From contig JAGFNK010001243.1 in the NCBI GenBank assembly GCA_025769875.1, positions 1 through 12,325 on the forward strand: 12,325 bases of DNA. The letters are read 5' to 3'. The notes under the pieces are model-generated. The model was not told the origin of the DNA, searched no databases, and saw only the letters and a program-made list of their open reading frames with translations. Positions 7,304 to 12,325 of this stretch are shown here, piece after piece. The stretch comes from Russula earlei (taxonomy: Eukaryota; Basidiomycota; Agaricomycetes; Russulales; Russulaceae). Both the position numbers and the translations under genes were made by a program. Each line of letters begins with the position of its first letter. Positions within the stretch are counted from its first letter, which is position 1.

Positions 7304-7522
7304 CTACAAGAGAACTGCTAAATAGGGAGCAAGTCATAACCTTGTTATCAAGCACAATTGATGGATGAGTAAGCTGCTGAGTAAGAAGGCTCCTATTGAT
7401 GAGTAAGAGCCTTTACTGTCCATGTTTTCACTGCCTTAGTGCACATGCTAAGCACCTGATTCATTTACTGTTAGTTAGTTTAGGGCCAGTCATTTGAGGA
7501 CTTGTAGTTTGGTTCAGGAAAT

Positions 7523-7760
7523 AGAGTTGCTTATAAGGCCCCTTATATAGTTCTATTAGGGTCATTAGAGTTGACCCTAATACTTATATTAAGGTCCTTA
7601 GTATCGCTTTGTAGTTCATTCTATAGTTATTAGAGTTAGTCTAATAACATGTTGTAGGGCCTTTAGTGTCTTGTTAGTGCCTCTTGTAGGGCACTTAGAG
7701 TCGTCCTAAGGGGTCCTTAGAGAGGCTATAATATAGTCCTTTATTGCTAAAAGGGTTGCC
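7523..7760. repeat. Degenerate ~65-bp tandem array with hairpins
   Basis: The word TTAGAGT starts at 7565, 7630 and 7695, exactly 65 bp apart, each time followed by a CTAA half-palindrome (core TTAGAGT..CTAA). A shorter related unit begins at about 7523. Units are perhaps 55-65% alike. Perfect inverted repeats are present: TATAAGG/CCTTATA (7532-7547), an 11-bp stem around 7554-7582, and GTTATTAGA/TCTAATAAC (7626-7648). In the candidate LTR it would occupy U3. Confidence 0.6.
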
Positions 7761-7974
7761 ACTAAGTGGGGCTTGCTGTATGTCAATTGTGCCAAGAATC
7801 GCTTGCACGACAATGCATGCATGATATTGTGGACACCTCTACTCACCCCTTTTGCCTGTGTGAACAGGGTGGCACCATAGAGGCTGGGTTTCCTCTACTA
7901 AGGAAGGGTCCATCAAGGGCCCCCTCTGGGAACTGGTTCATGACACTTGACAAGATAACAATACCATGGAGTCA

Positions 7975-8005
7975 TATACAGTATCTATGATACATATACT
8001 GTATA
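7975..8005. repeat. 10-bp inverted repeat
   Basis: TATACAGTAT (7975-7984) and ATACTGTATA (7996-8005) pair perfectly around an 11-base spacer. The DNA from 7761 to 8197 otherwise shows nothing I can name; the open frame at 7766-7990 has no recognisable product. Confidence 0.5.
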
Positions 8006-8197
8006 GTTTTTCCACAGCCAGTGCAATGCCACATGCTTTGCCACCCCACTTCCAATTTTGGCATACCTGCTCTGGCAGGTAAGGGTTGGGAATCTGTGGG
8101 TACAGGTCATGTGAGGGGTATAAAGACTGGCTACCTGCTGTAAGGAAGATTATGGCTGGCCTTGAAATCACGTGTGAAAACACAATGTGATACAACA

Positions 8198-8472
8198 TAA
8201 GACTGACACCTCAGCTCCCTTTCATCCCTTGCCACCTCCCTCTCATTCCAGGCCGTCCACCGACTGCACACCACAAGCCACCTCGCATGTGACATCAAGA
8301 CCTCAATCACATCACCCAGCCCTCACCACCAACTATGCATGCACACCATGCCTCCACACACTAGATGTGTTCACATCCCAAGTCTTTCCTCATGGCCTTG
8401 ACCATCTCAACCAGTCTCGATTCTCTTTCATGCCTATCTCCCTTTCATGCCTTTCCTTCTTAGTACTTCTCT
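8198..8472 (+). repeat. C-rich low-complexity region upstream of TATA module B
   Basis: Pyrimidine-rich plus strand with many CCTCC, CACC and TTTCATGCC words. It plays the same positional role as 1-970 for the first module copy but does not align with it by eye. No gene is supported. Confidence 0.4.
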
Positions 8473-8580
8473 CCTGTATATAAAACACCCTAGCTACTCT
8501 GTAGTAAAGAGAGTTCCAGTAGACTGAGAATAGGACCCCTCTTTGCAACCCACTCCTCTCTGTCTGTGAAAAACAAGAAG
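8473..8580 (+). promoter_or_regulatory. TATA box plus leader module, copy B
   Basis: CCTGTATATAAAACACC opens the copy, with the TATA box at 8477-8484. It then tracks 980-1078 closely to AACAAGAAG, with an extra CCAGTAGAC-like insertion near 8516-8525. The copy has a better TATA box (TATATAAAA) than copy A. Confidence 0.5.
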
Positions 8581-8783
8581 CATCACCAGTCATGCGGACC
8601 ACTTGCTCCACTCTCTCCCCCTCTCTTCTCTCTTACCTTGGACCAGTCAGCCTTATGATCTCACTCACACATCCCTGGACTTGCTACACCACATACAGCA
8701 GGGCACCTACCTGTGGCAAACACTACATTCAATTGGACCCATTTGGCCTGTGTCTAGAGAGTACTAGAAAAGACTAGTCTAGT
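8581..8783. other. Unassigned flank left of hAT
   Basis: Pyrimidine-rich at first, then mixed, ending in a run of CTAG words (GTACTAGAAAAGACTAGTCT) next to the hAT target duplication. No coding region is supported. Confidence 0.4.
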
Positions 8784-8791
8784 GATTCTAG
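8784..8791. repeat. hAT target site duplication GATTCTAG, left
   Basis: Eight bases repeated exactly at 11451-11458. Eight bp is diagnostic of hAT insertions. Confidence 0.93.
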
Positions 8792-8810
8792 TAGGGCTGT
8801 GCACCATACC
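8792..8810 (+). repeat. hAT terminal inverted repeat, left
   Basis: TAGGGCTGTGCACCATACC; pairs with the right end except for one base (G here, T in the right end's complement). Confidence 0.93.
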
Positions 8811-8818
8811 TGTGTATG

Positions 8819-8949
8819 TATGGGTGTACGGGACCCATACCCATCCCATTCACTGACCACTGCAGAGTTTATATGGTATGGGTACAGGACGTGTATTACC
8901 TGTTGAGACCCATTAGTTGATGGCCATAAATGGCCATCATATGGGTACT
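8819..8949. repeat. hAT left subterminal repeats and hairpins
   Basis: TATGGGT recurs at 8819, about 8876 and about 8940, with an inverted ACCCATA at 8833-8839 that pairs with the first. A 10-bp palindrome TGATGGCCAT/ATGGCCATCA lies at 8918-8939 with a 2-base loop. Short subterminal repeats of this kind are usual transposase-binding sites in hAT elements; binding here is inferred. The following stretch to about 9282 shows no gene. Confidence 0.5.
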
Positions 8950-9494
8950 TTGTAGTCTAGATTTGGAATATATTTCTCTGGACCACATGTATTGCCAATG
9001 TCCCTTGCTGATGAGATAAACAGCTTTCACTGTCCAGCATCCAACACTCAATGTTCAGCCATCTATTGCAAACAATTTGTATGCTTCTCTCTCTTAGTTG
9101 TATTGTTTTGTGAGTTCTCCTGAGTTTTAGGCTGGACATCCTGATTGTCACTGGATTGTTTGTGGATCCTCAGGCGCTGTTTAAAATGACAGGTGGTTTT
9201 CCACTGTGACCAACGTTTCCTCTAAACCAACTATCATCTCTCGACTCTCTTCTCCCACTCAATTGCTCCTGTCAAACAAAAAATGACTGTTGATACAATC
9301 GGGCTCCACAAAATGCAATATGCCCAGGAGCTCGTGACACACACCATGTGCCAGTGGATGCTCATGCAGCAAAGTGCTCAAGGGCAAGGATGGCTTCCCA
9401 CCCCCCTTCAGCAAACACTGCTACCATCTTGCACACACTCAAAGTTCATGCCCGAGATCTACCCACCAGATGCAAGACAGCAGCAGCATTAGCA

Positions 9495-9553
9495 GTAAGT
9501 TTTTTTGTTGGGGTCTGGGCACTGACCCCAAGTTGACTTTTTTTTGCTTCCAG
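9495..9553 (+). other. Intron-like segment (59 nt) inside hAT
   Basis: GTAAGT donor at 9495, ACTGAC/TTGAC candidate branch sites, a T-rich tract and TTCCAG acceptor ending at 9553. Spliced in the frame of codon 9492-9494 the intron is phase 0, but the joined exons give only a short peptide (…TRCKTAAALA then QHHSACASVNAES, stop) with no domain. Between 9508 and 9531 it holds an 8-bp stem TTGGGGTC/GACCCCAA. It is probably a leftover intron of the transposase gene. From 9554 to about 9840 nothing else is recognised. Confidence 0.45.
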
Positions 9554-9789
9554 CAGCACCACAGTGCTTGTGCCTCCGTCAATGCTGAGTCCTAGCACTG
9601 CCCCTGAGTGACCACAATTGTACCACCCAAATTTCTTCAGGCATCACCATATTTTGTGGTTGTTCATCCATCACAAGCTCCATTGGTCACACTGGACATT
9701 CATGTCTCAGTGGTGAATGCAGGTGGTCTGAAAGGCCAAGGGTTTCACCATATTCATCATGGGTGCCCGGCAATGTTGAGATAAAGAGT

Positions 9790-10173
9790 AGCTGAAGCGT
9801 TGACAGCCCAAACTGTCCGGGCGGCCCACAGGCCTGGACCACATAAGCGTTTCAGCTAAGTTGCTGAAACGCATATGATAACAAAATTGATAGTATGATC
9901 TAAGACAATCGGTAGCTAGCACATAGTGATCGTGAAAACAATTTGATAGTTACTACAGACAAAATAATTAGGGATGCTCTCAGATACTTAAGAGTGTTGT
10001 ACTTACAGTAGATACTTCAGTTTCATCTCACAGAAACTGAAGTAAGTACTTACTATCTCACGATCTTATCAGTAGCTGATTACGCGTTGTAGTATCATTT
10101 TTATTAGGTAAATATGACACTAGGAGTTTCATCTCACAGAAACTGAATATCATTTTTATTAGATCTACTACAA
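9790..10173. repeat. AT-rich cluster of hairpins and duplicated modules
   Basis: Contains GCGTTTCAGC/GCTGAAACGC (9847-9872, 10-bp stem) with a further related GCTGAAGCG at about 9791. A 12-bp stem TACTTCAGTTTC/GAAACTGAAGTA lies at 10013-10044, and its shorter copy AGTTTC/GAAACT at 10125-10144 has the same loop ATCTCACA. TATCATTTTTATTAG occurs at 10093-10107 and 10148-10162, and TTGTAGTA/TACTACAA (10087-10094, 10166-10173) flank the second module. Composition differs sharply from the C-rich flanks, so it may be an independent small insertion; no target duplication was found. Confidence 0.5.
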
Positions 10174-10469
10174 TCTAATCTTCCTTATCACTGTGCAATT
10201 CAACAGGCAAATCCTCTATTCTGATGGGTCAGTTCACTGTCAGCTGTTTTGGATGGTTGGATAGCTCAAACTCAAATGCTTACTTGATAGTTGTCTCACA
10301 AATGACAACTGCCCACGGTATCTTCAAGAGATCAAGCTGCATCCATCAAAGGATGATCCAGCCTCCATTCAACTCCACACAATGTTGTAAGGTGACTTGC
10401 TGGCTCAGACATGGAACAGGCCAGACTGACAAAGTGCCACCCACTGTGAGAATCCAGCCAGCAGTCGAA

Positions 10470-10970
10470 CAACAGGCACACACATGCACAACTCCCTCTC
10501 TCCCACCAACACAACACACACGCAAGCACACCACACCCTCCACCTCTTGCCTTCAATGCACACTCCCTCTCCTCTGCCTCCGACAATGTTACCACTGAAC
10601 GCCCAACATGTGTGCCCAACACCCTCCTTTCTCCCACCACCACATCACACACAAACGCCTCCATGCCCTCCACATCTTGCCTCCTCCAATGCTACCATGC
10701 ACCCACACACCTGCCCGCCACTGCCTCATCAGTCAGGCAAAAGCCCCCCAACACTCGAGAGCCAACCAACCACCCCTGCATGGGATTTTGGCCATGCCAA
10801 CTAGTGCCCACTTGTTGCTACCACCTACCATACCCTTTCAAAGTTTAGGTTCATTTCATTTCACATGTCGCCTCAATGCCACAATCACACGCATCCATAC
10901 CCAATCCTCTCAGAATACATCTACCCTTGTTTCCTCTCTGTTCTCTTCCATGCATGCTAGAGGCTCCTCA
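10470..10970 (+). repeat. C/CA-rich low-complexity region with a ~130-bp degenerate repeat
   Basis: Plus strand rich in CAC, CCACC and CTCC. The stretch from 10502 (CCCACCAACACA, later CCCTCCACCTCTTGCC) recurs at about 10633 (CCCACCACCACA, later CCCTCCACATCTTGCC), an offset of about 130 bp. Open frames here are Pro/Thr/His-rich and have no domain; they look like composition artefacts. The preceding stretch 10174-10469 holds one small hairpin AGTTGTC/GACAACT (10289-10310) and no recognised gene. Confidence 0.5.
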
Positions 10971-11100
10971 GCATGAAATCCATGAACCCAGAATGCTGCA
11001 CGGATGTGGGAAATCATTGAAGCTGACCAAGCATCTGATGAATCAGACTCACATCCATGGCCTCTTTGGAGAAAATATAACAAAGGCAGGCATGAGGTGT

Positions 11101-11259
11101 GAGTTTGTTCACAGCTCACTGTCCTCTTCAGCTTCTGCAGTGGCTGTAGAGAGGGTTTTCTCTGGTGGCCAAGACACAATCTCTCTCCATCACACTAGCT
11201 TGAAGGTGGAGACCATCAGGACCCTTATACTAGTTAAAAAGAAATTGCACTTGCAATGA
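11101..11259 (+). pseudogene. hAT transposase C-terminal dimerisation region
   Basis: The frame (open from 10876) encodes a Ser/Ala-rich lead into VAVERVFSGGQDTISLHH, then SLKVETIRTLILVKKKLHL, ending at TGA 11257-11259. This matches the conserved hAT C-terminus (xxVERxFSxGxxxx...RxSLxxxTxxxLxxLK), used for transposase dimerisation in the nucleus. Upstream in the same frame there is no hAT catalytic sequence, and a second frame (10989-11101) gives a Trp-rich acidic segment (WEIIEADQASDESD, HPWPLWRKY) that may be another displaced piece. The usual Arg after SGG is Gln. The fragment is certain enough; the gene is dead. Confidence 0.85.
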
Positions 11260-11303
11260 GAACATGTTGTATCAGTAGTTTAGTTCCTAATATATAACCC
11301 ATT

Positions 11304-11433
11304 ACCCGTAATATGGCTGTTCAATCCCCCATGCCATCCCATTTGAGTTCACAGTAAGTTGATATACGGTACAGGGTCAGGACAGGTAGACCCATTTGGG
11401 CCTGTCAAATATACGGCCGTACCCGTAATATGG
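11304..11433. repeat. hAT right subterminal repeats
   Basis: ACCCGTAATATGG occurs at 11304-11316 and 11421-11433. ATATACGG occurs twice between them, and an imperfect hairpin GACAGG..CCCA/TGGG.CCTGTC lies at about 11370-11400. These mirror the TATGGGTAC words at the left end and are probable transposase sites. Confidence 0.5.
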
Positions 11434-11450
11434 TATGGTGAACAGCCCTA
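11432..11450 (-). repeat. hAT terminal inverted repeat, right
   Basis: Minus-strand reading TAGGGCTGTTCACCATACC, 18 of 19 bases equal to the left end. Confidence 0.93.
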
Positions 11451-11458
11451 GATTCTAG
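11451..11458. repeat. hAT target site duplication GATTCTAG, right
   Basis: Exact copy of 8784-8791. Confidence 0.93.
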
Positions 11459-11474
11459 TCACTTCTAGTGTTTT

Positions 11475-11480
11475 TTTATT
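11475..11480 (-). terminator. Candidate poly(A) signal of the carboxylesterase
   Basis: AATAAA on the minus strand, about 155 nt past the stop codon at 11635 and just inside the host side of the hAT duplication. The stretch 11481-11634 is then the 3' UTR and holds no other feature I can see. Confidence 0.35.
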
Positions 11481-11634
11481 TTGCTGTTGGGCACAAGGAG
11501 TGCTAGTAGCTTATGATAGAGATACATGTATTCTGCAGTAAAAGTAGCAGACAAGTTTGTGTATACAGCAGCACCATGACTACGTCGAGTTCTGTACACC
11601 AAAGTGCACATGTTGCATTCCAATAGAAACATTC

Positions 11635-12325
11635 CTAGATGGGGTGTAACAAAGACAAATTCAGGGCAAAGTTCAGAGGGTTGACGCGATAGTCATCGTT
11701 TCCTACGACCACCGGAAAGAATGGATCATCCTGGAAAATTAGCAACTTTGGATCTCGTAAATCATACTTTGGCCATCTCATCACTAGGTTGCCATTGGGA
11801 TCCAAGTTTCGTGTGAAGTAGATGACATTGTCTCTTAGTTCCCCGTCACCAAAAGAATTTACAAGGTCTGTCCCGTGGGTCTAGGACAAACCGTGAATCC
11901 TATTTCAGGGAAGGAGATATCGCAGAGCTCACCGCTCCAATAAAGGGAAGGTCTTTGCCTCGCTTATGAACTGCAGATAATTCAGGACTGATGGCTTGGT
12001 TAGAGAGAATTTGGACATACTGAATGACCAGCTATCCTGCTTGTTGGCCCGATATCTTAAGAGGAGCCTGCGCGGGCCATGAAATACGATATCGCCTTGG
12101 ATGGCCGCAATCCGCTATATGAGTCCACCTAGCCATGTAACGTCAGCTCCGGTCGATATAAGGAATTATCGGGAGGTTACTAAGCATATTCCTTAATCCC
12201 GTATCGAAGGGACACCCAGCTGCAGGATCCTCTGGGTAATATCGCAGAAGGAGGTCAATCTCGCTTTGGGAGGCAGTAGGCGGCATCATGAATGATCTGA
12301 AGTACTCCCCCCCTTCGATCGTAGT
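11635..12325 (-). CDS. Type-B carboxylesterase/lipase, 3' end, with an apparent in-frame TAG
   Basis: Four exons on the minus strand run off the right edge: 12325-12181, 12128-12021, 11970-11933 and 11880-11635 (stop TAG 11637-11635). Domain order matches the C-terminal third of fungal alpha/beta-hydrolase carboxylesterases: YPEDPAAGCPFDTG, RIAAIQGDIVFHGPRR, KQDSWSF, KRGKDLPFIGA, HGTDLVNSFGDGEL (with the catalytic His), FTRNLDPNG and MRWPKYD, ending in LLHPI. The Ser and Glu of the triad lie upstream of the window. These enzymes hydrolyse carboxylic esters, often after secretion. In exon 2 a TAG (12117-12115) precedes RIAA where relatives usually have Lys-Arg; no alternative splice site that I can find avoids it. 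All other positions read cleanly, so this is either a recent pseudogene or an unusual splice form. Confidence 0.85.
11881..11932 (-). other. Carboxylesterase intron (52 nt, phase 0)
   Basis: GTGAGC donor, CCTAG acceptor; removal joins FIGA directly to THGTDL, as the family requires. Confidence 0.8.
11971..12020 (-). other. Carboxylesterase intron (50 nt, phase 1)
   Basis: GTATGT donor, CTGAAT candidate branch site and CTGCAG acceptor; removal joins DSWSF to IHKRGKDLP. Confidence 0.85.
12129..12180 (-). other. Carboxylesterase intron (52 nt, phase 1)
   Basis: GTAACC donor, GGAGCTGACG branch region and GGCTAG acceptor; removal joins LRNML-S to GLI, followed by the in-frame TAG. Same length as its neighbours, but less certain because of that stop. 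Confidence 0.6.

Larger units (their letters stand above)
7040..8197 (-). repeat. Candidate LTR of the minus-strand gypsy element
   Basis: The segment is bounded by TGTTG at 7040 and CAACA at 8193-8197, the expected short inverted LTR ends. Read on the minus strand it holds a TATA box (7303-7296), AATAAA (7290-7285), a hairpin (7278-7261) and an upstream tandem array (7760-7523), in the order expected for U3, R and U5. Orientation agrees with Gag at 2564. No second copy is in the window and I see no clear primer-binding site after 7040, so the exact boundaries are weak. Confidence 0.3.
8792..11450 (+). mobile_element. hAT-superfamily DNA transposon, 2659 bp, decayed inside
   Basis: The ends are TAGGGCTGTGCACCATACC (8792-8810) and its inverted partner at 11432-11450, with one mismatch in 19 bases. 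Both are flanked by the perfect duplication GATTCTAG. The C-terminal hAT dimerisation region is encoded near the right end (11101-11259). Everything between is too damaged or too diverged to show the zinc-finger and catalytic domains. The element is plus-oriented by its transposase remnant. It may be a deleted derivative moved by a relative's transposase, since its ends look better than its gene. An AT-rich hairpin cluster (about 9847-10173) could be a separate insertion within it. Confidence 0.93.

Noticed and set aside
7758..7768. GCCACTAAGTG shared with the copia LTR (3148-3158)
   Set aside because: An 11-base match with no extension on either side; treated as chance.
7766..7990. 74-codon plus ORF
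   Set aside because: No domain, and it ends in the 7975-8005 inverted repeat within probable LTR DNA.
10484..10976. Overlapping Pro/Thr/His-rich plus ORFs and Cys/Gly-rich minus ORFs inside hAT
   Set aside because: They follow the CA-rich composition and a 130-bp repeat; none has a transposase motif.

Overview
The window looks like a transposon graveyard from a filamentous fungus, most likely an Agaricomycete basidiomycete. The evidence is the fungal style of its elements (Ty3/gypsy Gag, Ty1/copia, hAT with a VERVFSGG C-terminus), and a type-B carboxylesterase at the right edge whose three inferred introns are only 50-52 nt with GT..AG ends. No tRNA, rRNA, CRISPR array or bacterial gene layout is visible. 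The taxon is inferred, not shown.

Layout from left to right. Positions 1-970 are C-rich low-complexity DNA ending in a TATA box plus leader module (980-1078) that recurs at 8473-8580. On the minus strand, 2564-1440 is a Ty3/gypsy Gag reading frame with a stop at codon 6 and no downstream pol. Its upstream leader (2565-3134) is interrupted by a complete-ended Ty1/copia element (3135-6866) flanked by the 5-bp duplication ACCAT. The copia element has LTRs of unequal length (137 and 247 bp), a primer-binding site matching the anticodon arm of a methionine tRNA, frameshifted gag, a protease with a damaged active site, scraps of integrase, no reverse transcriptase, and a broken RNase H. Positions 6867-8197 continue the older sequence and hold LTR-like signals on the minus strand (TATA, AATAAA, hairpin) and a degenerate 65-bp hairpin-bearing tandem array.

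Positions 8792-11450 are a hAT DNA transposon: 19-bp terminal inverted repeats with one mismatch and a perfect 8-bp target duplication, GATTCTAG. Inside, only the C-terminal dimerisation part of the transposase is recognisable; the rest is decayed, C-rich, or an AT-rich cluster of hairpins. From 12325 to 11635 on the minus strand is the 3' end of a carboxylesterase gene, well conserved apart from one in-frame TAG.

Functionally there is one host gene (a probably secreted esterase, possibly now broken) next to layered selfish DNA. The copia insertion is younger than the gypsy leader it sits in. Neither LTR element could move by itself, and the hAT element keeps good ends but no intact transposase. 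Several copia lesions, including the protease active-site change, are CpG transitions, which suggests cytosine methylation and deamination. I did not find a convincing new biological system; the most unusual items are the LTR length asymmetry, the CpG pattern, the minisatellite in the Gag/Pol junction, the hairpin arrays and the shared TATA module.
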